NCBI RefSeq assembly: GCF_028747205.1
Contig: NZ_CP112880.1
Location: forward strand, 7,909,501 to 7,973,500
DNA length: 64,000 nt
Source: Streptomyces sp. CA-278952
GTDB taxonomy: Bacteria; Actinomycetota; Actinomycetes; Streptomycetales; Streptomycetaceae
Direction of reading: 5' to 3'
Both the position numbers and the translations under genes were made by a program. Below, in pieces: positions 1 through 8,918 of this stretch (position 1 is its first letter; each line of letters opens with the position of its first letter). The notes under the pieces were generated by a model, which was given only the letters and a program-made list of their open reading frames with translations, was not told where the DNA came from and did not search any database.

Positions 1-519
1 ACGCTCGGGCTGCTGGGACTCGGGAAGATCGGCGGCCGGGTGGCGCAGGTGGGCCGGGCCTTCGGCATGGACGTCCTCGCGTGGAGTCAGAACCTCACGA
101 AGGAACGGACCGACGAGGCCGGGGCGGAGCTGGCGGCCTCCAAGGGGGAACTGCTGGCCTCCAGTGACTTCGTCTCCGTCCACCTGGCGCTCGGCGACCG
201 GACCAGGGGCCTGATCGGCGCGGCCGAACTCGCCCTGATGCGCCCGACCGCGTATCTGATCAACACCTCCAGAGCGGCCGTCGTCGACACGGACGCCCTG
301 CTCGCCGCCCTGCACGCCGGCGTCATCGCCGGGGCCGCGACCGATGTGTTCGACACCGAGCCGCTCCCGGCCGGTCACCCGGTCCGCACGGCTCCGCGCC
401 TGCTGGCCACCCCGCACCTGGGCTATGTGTCGCGTGCCAACTACGAGACCTACTACGGCCAGGCCGTGGAGAACATCAGGGCCTTCCTCGACGGGCGGCC
501 GCTCCGCCGCCTGGGCTGA
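1..519 (+). CDS. D-2-hydroxyacid dehydrogenase, C-terminal part (5' end outside window)
   Basis: The reading frame is open from the first base and ends at 519. It covers the NAD-binding half of a D-isomer-specific 2-hydroxyacid dehydrogenase, which oxidises or reduces 2-hydroxy/2-oxo acids in the cytoplasm. Visible signals are the Rossmann GLGKIG loop at the very start, a typical core with the INTSRAAVVDTDAL segment, the FDTEPLP segment and the TPHLGY segment that carries the catalytic His. The first ATG at 40 lies inside the Rossmann loop, so it is not the true start. The substrate cannot be told from this fragment. Confidence 0.88.
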   Translation, partial: TLGLLGLGKIGGRVAQVGRAFGMDVLAWSQNLTKERTDEAGAELAASKGELLASSDFVSVHLALGDRTRGLIGAAELALMRPTAYLINTSRAAVVDTDALLAALHAGVIAGAATDVFDTEPLPAGHPVRTAPRLLATPHLGYVSRANYETYYGQAVENIRAFLDGRPLRRLG

Positions 520-547
520 CGGCGCAGGGCCCTGTCAGCGGCTTCGG

Positions 548-1663
548 TCAGAAGCGCAGCGCCGCCGCGATCCTGCCGTGGTCCGCCAGCGAACCGTCCT
601 CGACGAAAACCACCTCGGCGCCGCTGTCGAGCGCGGCTTCGACCAGTTCGTCGACGATGTCCTCGCGGATCGTGCCGTCCGCGCTCTGCGTGGTTCCCTC
701 GGGCACCGGCTCCAGGTGCTCGGCGGTCACCTGAACGGCCGCCTGGAAGTGCTCCTCCACCACGACCAGCCCCGCCCGGCCCTCACGGACCGCGGCCCAC
801 ACCTCGTCGAGCCCGCCGGCGAAGGAGTGGGCGCTGCGGGCGTTGTCGAGCCGGGTCTCCACCTCCTCCGCCGCCCGGCGAGCGCCCTCGTCCAGGGCGG
901 GCCGCAGCTCTTTCAGGACCTCGGCGGGCGACAGGTCGGCCGGTGCGCCCTTGGTGACCCGGCCGACGGCGGACCCGGAGCTCTCGCCGACCTCGTCCAG
1001 CAGGGCGAGGGCGGGGGCGAGGCCCACCAGATACAGCGGGCGCGGGTCGTCGGCGAGCACCGTGCGCAGCTTCTCGTCGACATCGCGGAAGAAGTTCCGC
1101 GTCTCCTCGTCGCTGAAGAGGCTCGGGGTGTCCCCGATCCGCTCCTCGCGCTGCGGGTTCGGCGGCTCCTTCGGCGCGGTCAGCGGGAAGCCGCCCACCT
1201 CCTCCTGGCGGATGCCGTCGCCCGTGCCGACCCACAGCGTCGCGTGGTCGGCGGCGACCGTCAGCGCCCGGAACGGCCGGGTCTGGGCCTTGGCGGCGAC
1301 GAGGTTGCGGGTGAGGTAGGTGTCGCTGAGGACCACCCGTTCGGGTGCGGTGCGCGGAAGCTGCCAGATCCAGTACTCGTCGGTGGTGGCGAGGAGCACC
1401 AGGGAGTCCATCGCGGCACGGGGGTCCACCTCGGCCGCCGCCCGCTCCAGCTGGTGCACGAGGGCGGCCCGGACCTCGCGGCTGACCTGCTCATCGGCTT
1501 CGAGGCGGTGTGCGGCATCCGCCACCAGGTTCCGCAGGCGGACCGGGTCCTGGGCGTTGTCCGGGGCCTTGCGGTGGGTCGGCATGGTCAGGGACAGGGC
1601 CGGATAGGGCCGGGTCGCCCGCAGCTCCCGCAACAGGTCGGCGGTCAGGGCGTCCGTATCCAT
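548..1663 (-). CDS. baeRF-family (archaeo-eukaryotic release-factor-like) protein
   Basis: 371 aa, cytoplasmic, no signal peptide or membrane segment. The general plan and the C-terminal block (IVDELVEAALDSGAEVVFV followed by a terminal AAALRF) match the bacterial archaeo-eukaryotic release factor (baeRF family 3) proteins common in actinobacteria. These are proposed to act on stalled ribosomes or related translation stress; no biochemical role can be read from this sequence. The protein is rich in acidic residues. It is divergent from the DUF1269 gene at 1783, and the roughly 120-bp gap is the relatively AT-rich promoter region for both. Confidence 0.65.
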   Translation of the reverse strand: MDTDALTADLLRELRATRPYPALSLTMPTHRKAPDNAQDPVRLRNLVADAAHRLEADEQVSREVRAALVHQLERAAAEVDPRAAMDSLVLLATTDEYWIWQLPRTAPERVVLSDTYLTRNLVAAKAQTRPFRALTVAADHATLWVGTGDGIRQEEVGGFPLTAPKEPPNPQREERIGDTPSLFSDEETRNFFRDVDEKLRTVLADDPRPLYLVGLAPALALLDEVGESSGSAVGRVTKGAPADLSPAEVLKELRPALDEGARRAAEEVETRLDNARSAHSFAGGLDEVWAAVREGRAGLVVVEEHFQAAVQVTAEHLEPVPEGTTQSADGTIREDIVDELVEAALDSGAEVVFVEDGSLADHGRIAAALRF

Positions 1664-1782
1664 CGTTCCCTCCCAGGGCTCGAACCCGCTCCCGTATGAA
1701 GCGGATGCTTCGACGAGTCAATTCATACCTTTTGATCCTAATATGAGCGAGTTGTTGCCCTTGGAGTGCGGGAGGTTGCGCG

Positions 1783-2277
1783 ATGTCCACGCTCACGGTG
1801 TGGAAGTTCGGGACGGCCGAAGGCGCGGAGAGCGTCGAGGAGTCGCTGAAATCCCTTCAGAAGGAAGGGCTGATCAAGATCCTCGACGCGGCGGTGGTCA
1901 GCTGGCCCGCCGACCGGGCCAAGCCGCGCACGAAACAGCTGCTGAACCTCGTCGGCGCCGGGGCCCTCAGCGGGACCTTCTGGGGCATGCTCTTCGGCCT
2001 GATCTTCCTCATGCCGCTGCTGGGCGCGGCCATCGGGGCGGCCGCCGGGGCGCTCGGCGGAAAGCTCGCGGACGTCGGCATCGACGACGAGTTCATCGCC
2101 GAGGTCAAGGAGAAGGTGACGCCCGGAACCTCGGCGCTGTTCCTGCTGACCATGAACGAGGTGCCCGAGCGGATCGGCGCACAACTGCCCGGCGACGGAG
2201 CCGAACTCCTCCACAGCAACCTCGACACCGAGCGCGAGGCGAAGCTCCGCGACATCTTCGGCGACGAGACGGTGTGA
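1783..2277 (+). CDS. DUF1269-family membrane-associated protein
   Basis: 164 aa. The central segment (about residues 48-90) is a long glycine/alanine-rich hydrophobic stretch with GxxxG spacing (FWGMLFGLIFLMPLLGAAIG), typical of DUF1269 proteins and likely to form a membrane hairpin or glycine zipper. The flanking parts are soluble. The ATG follows a clear GGGAGG ribosome site 7-8 nt upstream. Function is unknown; family members often appear with general stress genes. It stands alone, divergent from the baeRF gene and followed 44 nt later by a lipoprotein gene. Confidence 0.75.
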   Translation: MSTLTVWKFGTAEGAESVEESLKSLQKEGLIKILDAAVVSWPADRAKPRTKQLLNLVGAGALSGTFWGMLFGLIFLMPLLGAAIGAAAGALGGKLADVGIDDEFIAEVKEKVTPGTSALFLLTMNEVPERIGAQLPGDGAELLHSNLDTEREAKLRDIFGDETV

Positions 2278-2320
2278 CCCGCGCGCAGCCCTTCCCTCCT
2301 CTCGCACCCCCTCTCCTGGA

Positions 2321-2887
2321 TTGGACGGACCGTCCGTGAAGCCGAAACTCCCCGCGCACCGAGCCGTACGCGCCCTGGCCCCCGTCGCCGTCGCGGCCCT
2401 CCTGTTCGCCTTCACGGCGGCCTGCGACTCCGACACCAGCGGCGAAGGCACCGACCAGGGGGTGCACACCCTCACGCCCGAGCCGGAGGAATCACCCCCC
2501 TCCGAGGCACCGAGCCCCCGCACCCAGGAGAGCTTCGCCGCCTCGGTCTCCGCCGAGTCCGAACGCGTACGGCAGGAAGCGACGAAGCGGCTGGAGGAGG
2601 TCGAGGGCCGGGGCAACGCCGTCGGCGACGTCTCGGTCAGCGGACTGCCGCTCACCGCGTCCGAGGAGGTCCGCAGCGCGCTCGTCCGGGTCACCAACCC
2701 CACGGACGAGCCCACGTTCTTCGCTGTGAAGGTGGAGTTCGTCGACGCCGGGGACAAGGTCCTCGACACCCTCGTCGTCGGCGTCGAGGACGCGCCGCCG
2801 GACCGTACGGTCACCGCCCAGGCCAACAGCCGCAAGGCCGCCGGGGTGAAGACCTTCCCCCGGGTCGCCCAGGCCGAGCGCGGCTGA
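2321..2887 (+). CDS. Secreted lipoprotein of unknown function
   Basis: 188 aa from the ATG at 2321; an in-frame GTG at 2336 is an equally possible start, and neither has a good ribosome site. The N-terminus is a lipoprotein signal: basic residues, a hydrophobic stretch (VAVAALLFAF) and a lipobox-like TAAC with the lipidated Cys near residue 35. A Ser/Pro/Glu-rich linker follows, then an all-beta domain of about 100 residues (VRVTNPTDEPTFFAVKVEF) resembling FxLYD-type immunoglobulin-like domains. Probably anchored to the outer face of the membrane. Its stop lies 13 nt before glsA, so co-transcription is likely. Confidence 0.7.
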   Translation: MDGPSVKPKLPAHRAVRALAPVAVAALLFAFTAACDSDTSGEGTDQGVHTLTPEPEESPPSEAPSPRTQESFAASVSAESERVRQEATKRLEEVEGRGNAVGDVSVSGLPLTASEEVRSALVRVTNPTDEPTFFAVKVEFVDAGDKVLDTLVVGVEDAPPDRTVTAQANSRKAAGVKTFPRVAQAERG

Positions 2888-2900
2888 GGAGGCGCGGGCC

Positions 2901-4250
2901 ATGAGCGCCGCCGACGCGGTGACCGACTCCCTCCAGAACCTGCGCGACCGGTTCGTCGGCGTACGGGAGGGGAAGCCGGCCGACTACATCCCGCAGCTGG
3001 CCCTCGCCGACCCAGACGCCTTCGGTCTCTCGCTGGTGAGCATGGACGGACACCGGTACGTCGCAGGCGAGGCCGAGGTGCCCTTCACCCTCCAGTCGGT
3101 CTCCAAACCGTTCGTCTACGCCCTCGCGCTCTCCCTGCTCGGCCTCGACGAGGTGAGCCGCTGGGTCGGCGCCGAGCCGAGCGGCGAGGCGTTCAACGCC
3201 ATCAGCCTCGAACCCGGTACGGGCAGGCCCGCCAACGCCATGGTCAACGCCGGTGCGATCGTCACCACCGCGCTGATCCCCGACACCCCGGACGCACCGG
3301 CCTTCGACCGGATCCTGCACTGCCTCGGCTGCTTCGCCGGGCGCGAACTGGACGTCGACGAAGAGGTGTTCACCTCCGAGTCGGTGACCGGGGACCGCAA
3401 CCGGGCGCTGGCGTACCTGATCCGCTCCACCGGCACCCTGCCCGTCGACCCGGTCCTGGCGGTCGACCGCTACTTCCGTCAGTGCGCGATCCGCGTCACC
3501 GCCGTCGACCTCGCCACGATGGCCGCGACCCTCGCCTACGGCGGCGTGAACCCGGTGACCCGCGAGCGGGTCGTCCCCGCCGAGGTCGCCGCCCGCGTCC
3601 TCGCCGTCATGGCCACCTGCGGCATGTACGACGGCTCCGGCGAATGGCTGCTGCGCGTCGGCCTTCCCGCCAAGAGCGGGGTGTCGGGCGGCCTCATCGC
3701 GGTGGGCCCCGCCCGCTTCGGCGTGGCGACCTACAGCCCGCCGCTGGACGCCACCGGCGGATCGGTGCGCGGCCACGCCGCACTGGAGGCGATGTCGGAC
3801 CGCTACGGGCTCCACCTCATGCTCAACCCCGCGCTCCCCGGCTCCACCGTCACCCTCGTCACCACCGCGGACGACCTGCCGTCGGCGCCCTCGGCCGGGC
3901 ACGAACGGGTCCTCCACGAACAGGTCGGCGTCGTCGTCGCCCAGGGGTCGATCGACTTCACGGCCGCGGAGCGCGTGCTGTACGCCCTGGACGAGTCCGG
4001 ACCGGACGGGGGTTCGGTCGTCCTCGACCTGCACGACGTCACGTCGGTCGACTCCGTGGCCCTGGCGATGCTGCACACCGGGCTCGCCCGGCTCGCCGGC
4101 GACGGGCGGCGCGCGGCGGTCGTCGATCCGAACGATCTGCTGGGCCCGCCCGACCTCGTGCGGGAACGGACCGGCCAGGACCTGCCGCGCTACGCCACCC
4201 GTGAGGGCGCCGTCGAAGGCTGCGCGCAGACCCTGGCCGGGGAGGACTGA
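2901..4250 (+). CDS. glsA: Glutaminase A with C-terminal STAS domain
   Basis: 449 aa; hydrolyses L-glutamine to glutamate and ammonia. The first ~310 residues are the serine-dependent glutaminase fold: SxxK motif S66-x-x-K69 (QSVSKPF), the NAMVNAGAI block, the TCGMYDGSGEW block and the GLPAKSGVSGG block. From about residue 335 a STAS domain follows (VVLDLHDVTSVDSVALAML), a known glutaminase-STAS architecture in actinobacteria and in some animals' relatives; STAS domains bind nucleotides or regulatory partners. Start is an ATG 13 nt after the lipoprotein stop. Confidence 0.92.
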   Translation: MSAADAVTDSLQNLRDRFVGVREGKPADYIPQLALADPDAFGLSLVSMDGHRYVAGEAEVPFTLQSVSKPFVYALALSLLGLDEVSRWVGAEPSGEAFNAISLEPGTGRPANAMVNAGAIVTTALIPDTPDAPAFDRILHCLGCFAGRELDVDEEVFTSESVTGDRNRALAYLIRSTGTLPVDPVLAVDRYFRQCAIRVTAVDLATMAATLAYGGVNPVTRERVVPAEVAARVLAVMATCGMYDGSGEWLLRVGLPAKSGVSGGLIAVGPARFGVATYSPPLDATGGSVRGHAALEAMSDRYGLHLMLNPALPGSTVTLVTTADDLPSAPSAGHERVLHEQVGVVVAQGSIDFTAAERVLYALDESGPDGGSVVLDLHDVTSVDSVALAMLHTGLARLAGDGRRAAVVDPNDLLGPPDLVRERTGQDLPRYATREGAVEGCAQTLAGED

Positions 4251-4273
4251 GCCGTACCGCCGGGCGGGCCGGA

Positions 4274-5092
4274 CTACCAGATGGCGCCGACCCACTCCGG
4301 ATGGTCTATGAACGGGTTCCGGTTGTGCTGGAACTGGTCGAATATGACGTCGTTGCGGCGCTTTTCGAAGGTGTCCGGCGGGTCTTCCCGGCTCCACTGC
4401 TTCAGGACGGACAGCTTGCCCATCTTCGGCGCGGACCCGTTGTTCACCTGGTCGTTGGGTTCGAGATCGGCGAAGGAGTCGTTGCCCTCGTAGCGCACCG
4501 CCATGTAGAGGATCATGCGCGCGACGTCGCCCTTGACCTCGTCGCGCGGCTCGAAGGAGTCGCCGTCGGTGAAGTTGCCCGGCGCGTCGCCCAGTTCGCT
4601 CCCGCCGTTGTCGAAGTCCTTGTTCCCGCGCGTGGAGTTGACCCTGACGTCGGTGGGCCGCAGATGATGGACGTCGGTGCCCGGGCCCGTCGCGGTGCCG
4701 AAGTCACCGTGCGACTTGGCCCAGACATGCTCCCGGTTCCACTGTCCCGAGTTGCCGCCGTTGTCGTTCTTGGACTGGGAGCGCCCGGTGTACAGCAGGA
4801 CGACGTTGGAGGAGTCGGCGGGATCCTCGTCGGTGGCCCTGAAGGCGTTCCACACCTGGCTGTAGGAGAGCTTGGTCTGGTCGCTGATGATCGTGTGCAG
4901 GGCGGACTTCAGCTCGGCTCCGGTCTTGCCGAGCGCGTCCTGGTAGTAGGTGTCGTCGAGGGCCGCCGCAGTCGCGGTGTGACGGCCGGGCGAGCCGTCC
5001 GACGGGGCCGCGGCGGCGGTGCCGGCGAGCACGGTGACGGCCGCCACCGCGGCGAGCAGTGGACGCGCGTAGAACGAGTGACGACGGGACAT
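4274..5092 (-). CDS. Secreted endonuclease I (EndA/NucM type)
   Basis: 272 aa from the ATG at 5092; the frame stays open to 5200, but the residues before MSRRHSF are arginine/proline-rich and unlike a signal peptide. Residues 1-29 form a Sec signal (LLAAVAAVTVLAGTAAAA). The mature protein carries the Endonuclease_1 His-Me-finger motifs: NREHVWAKS (catalytic His near 122) and DVHHLRP (His 142-143), with downstream Asn-rich loops. It should be an extracellular non-specific nuclease that needs Mg2+ or Ca2+. Usual family length. A TTGACC hexamer on the minus strand near 5236-5241 may be part of its promoter. Confidence 0.88.
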   Translation of the reverse strand: MSRRHSFYARPLLAAVAAVTVLAGTAAAAPSDGSPGRHTATAAALDDTYYQDALGKTGAELKSALHTIISDQTKLSYSQVWNAFRATDEDPADSSNVVLLYTGRSQSKNDNGGNSGQWNREHVWAKSHGDFGTATGPGTDVHHLRPTDVRVNSTRGNKDFDNGGSELGDAPGNFTDGDSFEPRDEVKGDVARMILYMAVRYEGNDSFADLEPNDQVNNGSAPKMGKLSVLKQWSREDPPDTFEKRRNDVIFDQFQHNRNPFIDHPEWVGAIW

Positions 5093-5274
5093 GTGGGGGT
5101 GTCCTCTCCGGAACGCGGGCGCCGCGACGAGGACCGCGGGTGGGGGTGCCCGCGCGACGGCCGTGCGGTAGGTGGTCAGGCGGGAGCCTTCCACACGCAC
5201 CGTGCCCCACGTGTGAACACTGTGTACCTATCATGTGCAGGTCAAGAATCGGCCCGCCGGAAGCCGTCGAAGCG

Positions 5275-5315
5275 CCGTACGCCCCCGGTGGCCCAGGGCC
5301 ACCGGGGGCGTACGG
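5275..5315. terminator. Strong hairpin, probable terminator
   Basis: A perfect 20-bp inverted repeat (arms 5275-5294 and 5296-5315, one base between) lies 46 bp beyond the stop of the lysozyme-like gene at 5361. No U-tract follows, as is usual in Streptomyces. It separates two minus-strand genes and overlaps no coding region. Confidence 0.75.
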
Positions 5316-5360
5316 GATGCGCGGGGCGTGCGGGGTGTCCGCCCTCCCCGGCCGCTGCCG

Positions 5361-5921
5361 CTACCGGCCGGCCGCCCAGTCGCGCAGGGCGCGGGCCGAG
5401 CCGAAGTCGGCCACGTTCCGGTCGAGGGGGTCGTCGGTGTACTGGTGAATGCGCCAGTCCGCCTCGATGCGGGGCTTGCCCGCGGTGCCGTAGTCGGCGA
5501 TCCACAGCCCGTCGCCCGCGTAGCCGGTGGTGTCGTGGTTGAGCCAGAAGGAGCGGTTGCAGTACAACAGGACCCGGTGGCCGGGCCGTTCCCGCTTCAC
5601 CGCGCGGATGAACCGGTCCTTGTCCGCATTGCTCGCCCGCGTCCCGCCGCCGGTCTGTTCCCAGTCGACCGCGAGCAGATCGCCCGCCTTCTCCGGGGTC
5701 TTGCTCAGGAAGTACGCCGCCTGGTCCGCCACGTCCCCCGGCCAGAGGAAGTGGTAGAAGCCGACGACGCACTCGGCGTCCCTGGCCCGCTTCACCTGCG
5801 CGTCCAGACGCGGATTGACATAGGAGCGGCCTTCGGTGGACTTGATGATGACGAAGTCGAGTCCGTCCGTGTCGTAGGAGGGCTGATAGGCGCTGACGTC
5901 GACACCGTGGAGCATGGGCAC
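5361..5921 (-). CDS. GH25-like lysozyme (muramidase) domain protein
   Basis: 186 aa, essentially one glycoside hydrolase family 25 barrel: GVDVSAYQP at the N-terminus, DFVIIKSTEG, VGFYHFLWPGD, LLAVDWEQTG (the DxE catalytic pair) and VLLYCNRSF, WIADY and YTDDP strands. Members cut the MurNAc-GlcNAc bond of peptidoglycan. There is no signal peptide, which is common for Streptomyces GH25 proteins of this size; export or an intracellular role is unclear. A strong hairpin follows its 3' end. Confidence 0.78.
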   Translation of the reverse strand: MPMLHGVDVSAYQPSYDTDGLDFVIIKSTEGRSYVNPRLDAQVKRARDAECVVGFYHFLWPGDVADQAAYFLSKTPEKAGDLLAVDWEQTGGGTRASNADKDRFIRAVKRERPGHRVLLYCNRSFWLNHDTTGYAGDGLWIADYGTAGKPRIEADWRIHQYTDDPLDRNVADFGSARALRDWAAGR

Positions 5922-6072
5922 CGCCTCGGATCATGGGGCAACGACCTTCCTTCCCTGCCCACTTCCCAGGCCCCCCAAGGGCAGATTCACCCTCCCGGGT
6001 AACGGGCGCGCGCTCCTCGGATGCGGCCGGGCCCGCGGGGGACGAGAATTGCCGCAAGGACGAGGAGGCGGC

Positions 6073-6285
6073 ATGAGCGAAGAGTCCGAACCCGTATCCG
6101 CGGCCGTGTCCGGGCCGGACGGCATCACGCCCGACCGGCTCCTGCACACGGGCGCGAGCGACCGGCCGAGCGCGGAGGACCTGGTGCTCGCCTCCGGGCG
6201 GGACCTGACGCCCAAGACCCTGGAATGGGCACGGCGCAAGCTGGCCGCCGAGGGGCGGTCGGCCATCGACAAGCAACTGCCCTGA
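6073..6285 (+). CDS. Small conserved hypothetical protein
   Basis: 70 aa, starting at an ATG preceded by a good ribosome site (GAGGAGGCGGC). Acidic and soluble, without cysteines or membrane segments. The C-terminal half (LVLASGRDLTPKTLEWARRK) looks like a compact helical domain. High GC at third codon positions supports coding. The frame is open further upstream to 5914, but those residues have no ribosome site. I do not recognise a function. Confidence 0.68.
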   Translation: MSEESEPVSAAVSGPDGITPDRLLHTGASDRPSAEDLVLASGRDLTPKTLEWARRKLAAEGRSAIDKQLP

Positions 6286-6413
6286 GGGTCCGGCGGGCCC
6301 TCAGGGAGACCCGGTGGGCGGGTGTGCGGAGCAGTACGCCGAGGTGGATGCGGCCGGGGTGCCGGGGAGCGTGTGGGGCGCGCCCCGGTTCCCTCGGCTA
6401 GCCTGAGTGACAT

Positions 6414-7568
6414 ATGAACCGTTTGACGACCTCACAGGGCGCTTTCGAGCTCGCCCGCTTCCCCGAGCACCCGCGCGACCCCTTCCGTGCGTGGGACGCC
6501 GCCGACGAATACCTGCTCCGGCAGCTGACGGACCCCGAGACGGGCCCGGTCGACCTCTCGGGGACGGTCGCGGTCGTGGGGGACCGGTGGGGGGCGCTCG
6601 CCACCGCGCTGGCCGCACACCGGCCGGTCCAGATCAGCGACTCCTACCTGGCCCGGCGCGCGACCCTCGCCAACCTCGCCAGGAACGGCGTCGACCAGGA
6701 CGCGGTCCGGCTGCTCTCCTCGCGCGACACCCCGCCGGACCGGATCGACGTCCTGATCGTCCGGGTGCCCAAGTCCCTGGCGTTCCTGGAGGACCAGCTC
6801 CACCGGATCGCCCCCTCCGTCCACTCCGGCACCGTGATCATCGGCACCGGCATGGTCAAGGAGATCCACACCTCCACGCTCAAGCTCTTCGAGCGGATCA
6901 TCGGCCCGACCCGCACCTCCCTCGCGGTGCGCAAGGCACGGCTCATCTTCTGCACCCCGGACCCCGCTCTGCCGCGTACGCCGAGCCCGTGGCCGTACCG
7001 CTACGAGCTGCCCGCCGACGTGGGCCCGGTCGCGGGCCTGACCGCCGTCAACCACGCGGGGATCTTCTGCGCGGAGCGCCTCGACATCGGGACCCGCTTC
7101 TTCCTGAAGCACCTGCCCACCCGGTCCGGGGCGGTCCGGGTCGCCGACCTGGGCTGCGGCAACGGGGTCCTCGGGCTCTCCGCCGCCATCGCCAACCCCG
7201 ACGCGCACCTCACCTTCGTCGACGAGTCCTACGGGGCGGTCGCCTCCGCCGAGGAGACCTACCGGGCCGGTGCGCCCGACGGTGCGAAGGCCGACTTCCT
7301 GGTCGGCGACGGTCTCGGCGACCTCGACCCGGGCAGCGTGGACCTGGTGCTGAACAACCCGCCCTTCCACTCGCACACGGCGACCACCGACGCGACGGCC
7401 CGCACGATGTTCGCCGGGGCGCGGACCGCCCTGCGCCAGGGCGGCGAGCTCTGGGTCGTGGGCAACCGGCACCTCTCGTACCACACCCACCTGCGCCGGA
7501 TCTTCGGTAACTGCACCACGGTCGCCGGCGACCCGAAATTCGTGGTGCTGCGCGCAGTCAAGCGCTGA
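6414..7568 (+). CDS. RlmG/RsmC-family SAM-dependent methyltransferase
   Basis: 384 aa. The N-terminal half is a degenerate Rossmann domain (TVAVVGDRWGAL) and the C-terminal half is the active class I methyltransferase domain with motif I VADLGCGNG (about 243-251) and the NPPFH motif (315-319) that marks N2-guanine methyltransferases. The two-domain plan and length fit RlmG (23S rRNA m2G1835) and RsmC (16S rRNA m2G1207). Single gene; ATG at 6414 has only a weak ribosome site and could be leaderless. The exact rRNA target is inferred. Confidence 0.85.
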   Translation: MNRLTTSQGAFELARFPEHPRDPFRAWDAADEYLLRQLTDPETGPVDLSGTVAVVGDRWGALATALAAHRPVQISDSYLARRATLANLARNGVDQDAVRLLSSRDTPPDRIDVLIVRVPKSLAFLEDQLHRIAPSVHSGTVIIGTGMVKEIHTSTLKLFERIIGPTRTSLAVRKARLIFCTPDPALPRTPSPWPYRYELPADVGPVAGLTAVNHAGIFCAERLDIGTRFFLKHLPTRSGAVRVADLGCGNGVLGLSAAIANPDAHLTFVDESYGAVASAEETYRAGAPDGAKADFLVGDGLGDLDPGSVDLVLNNPPFHSHTATTDATARTMFAGARTALRQGGELWVVGNRHLSYHTHLRRIFGNCTTVAGDPKFVVLRAVKR

Positions 7569-7682
7569 CCGCTGGGCCTTTCGTCCGCCGGACGCCCGCC
7601 GGCCCTTCCGGATTCTTGCAACACGTTCTACTGTGTGCGCCGCCGCACACGGACGACGCCGAAGCGAGACTCTGGAGGGGCC

Positions 7683-8861
7683 GTGCACCTCGAATACACG
7701 CCTGAGCAGCAGCGGCTGCGTACCGAACTGCGCAGCTACTTCGCGACCCTGGTGCCCGACAACGCCTACGCCCGCTACGCGGAGCCCGCCGCCCAGAAGC
7801 GCTTCTACCGCGACACGGTCCGCAGGCTCGGCGCCGACGGCTGGCTGGGGGTCGGCTGGCCGAAGGAGTACGGCGGCCGGGGACTGACCCCGATGGAACA
7901 GTTCATCTTCTTCGACGAGGCCGCCCAGGCCGGCGTACCGCTGCCGCTGATGGCCCTGAACACCGTCGGCCCCACGATCATGCGGTTCGGCACCGACGAG
8001 CAGAAGGCCCACTTCCTGCCCGGCATCCTGGCCGGGGAGATCGACTTCGCGATCGGCTACAGCGAACCGGACGCCGGCACCGACCTCGCCGCTCTCAAGA
8101 CCCGCGCCGTCCGCGACGGGGACGAGTACGTCGTCGACGGACAGAAGATCTGGACCACCAACGGCGACACCGCCGACTGGGTCTGGCTCGCCGTGCGCAC
8201 CGACCCCGACGCGCCGGCCCACCAGGGCATCACCATGCTCCTCGTCCCCACCAGCGACCCGGGCTACTCCTGCACCGTGATCAACACCCTCGCCTCGCAC
8301 GACACGACCGCGAGCTACTACGAGAACATCCGGGTGCCGGTCTCCCGCCGCGTCGGCGAGGAGAACGAGGGCTGGCGGCTCATCACCAACCAGCTCAACC
8401 ACGAACGCGTCACCCTCGCCGCCCACGGCACGATGGCGGTCCGCGCGCTGCACAACGTCCAGCGCTGGGCCGCCGACACCAAGCTCGCCGACGGCCGCCG
8501 GATCATCGACCTCGGCTGGGTCCGCGCCCTGCTCGCCCGCACCCACACCCGCCTCGACGCGATGAAACTGCTCAACTGGCAGATGGTCGCGGCCCTCCAG
8601 AACGGCACCCTCACCCCCCAGGACGCCTCGGCGGTCAAGGTCTACGGCTCCGAGGCCCGCCGGGACGCCTACGCCTGGCTGATGGAGATCGTCGGCTCCG
8701 CGGGCGCGCTGAAGGAGGGCTCGGCCGGCGCGGTGCTCCACGGCGAACTGGAACGCGGCTACCGATCAGCCGTGATCTTCACCTTCGGCGGCGGCAACAA
8801 CGAGATCCAGCGGGAGATCATCTCGTGGATCGGGCTGGGGATGCCGCGCGTGCGGCGGTGA
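7683..8861 (+). CDS. Acyl-CoA dehydrogenase
   Basis: 392 aa from a GTG at 7683, chosen because GGAGGGGCC stands directly upstream and the protein then begins at the usual N-terminal helix (LEYTPEQQRLRTELRSYF). It shows the FAD/acyl-CoA dehydrogenase blocks: IGYSEPDAGTDLAAL, QKIWTTN, a central beta domain, and the C-terminal helical bundle ending FGGGNNEIQREIISWIGLGMPR. The residues fit the long-chain or sterol-side-chain class; substrate unknown. Monocistronic, convergent with the next gene. Confidence 0.9.
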   Translation: MHLEYTPEQQRLRTELRSYFATLVPDNAYARYAEPAAQKRFYRDTVRRLGADGWLGVGWPKEYGGRGLTPMEQFIFFDEAAQAGVPLPLMALNTVGPTIMRFGTDEQKAHFLPGILAGEIDFAIGYSEPDAGTDLAALKTRAVRDGDEYVVDGQKIWTTNGDTADWVWLAVRTDPDAPAHQGITMLLVPTSDPGYSCTVINTLASHDTTASYYENIRVPVSRRVGEENEGWRLITNQLNHERVTLAAHGTMAVRALHNVQRWAADTKLADGRRIIDLGWVRALLARTHTRLDAMKLLNWQMVAALQNGTLTPQDASAVKVYGSEARRDAYAWLMEIVGSAGALKEGSAGAVLHGELERGYRSAVIFTFGGGNNEIQREIISWIGLGMPRVRR

Positions 8862-8888
8862 GGGGCAGTCGCCCTTCGCGGCGAGACT

Positions 8889-8912
8889 GGCCCCGCCTCG
8901 TCGTGCGGGGCC
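8889..8912. terminator. Hairpin between convergent genes
   Basis: Inverted repeat with 8-bp arms (8889-8896 and 8905-8912, loop of 8) in the 57-bp gap between the acyl-CoA dehydrogenase and the convergent dioxygenase gene. Probable bidirectional terminator. Confidence 0.6.
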
Positions 8913-8918
8913 CCGAGG

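Noticed and set aside
5275..5315. Regulatory operator or cruciform
   Set aside because: Perfect palindrome sits immediately downstream of a gene with no start codon near; a terminator explains it best.
6432..8741. Long minus-strand ORF of 769 codons opposite the methyltransferase and acyl-CoA dehydrogenase
   Set aside because: Shadow of two well-supported plus-strand genes; composition is Gly/Ala/Val/Arg-rich low-complexity typical of antisense frames in high-GC DNA.
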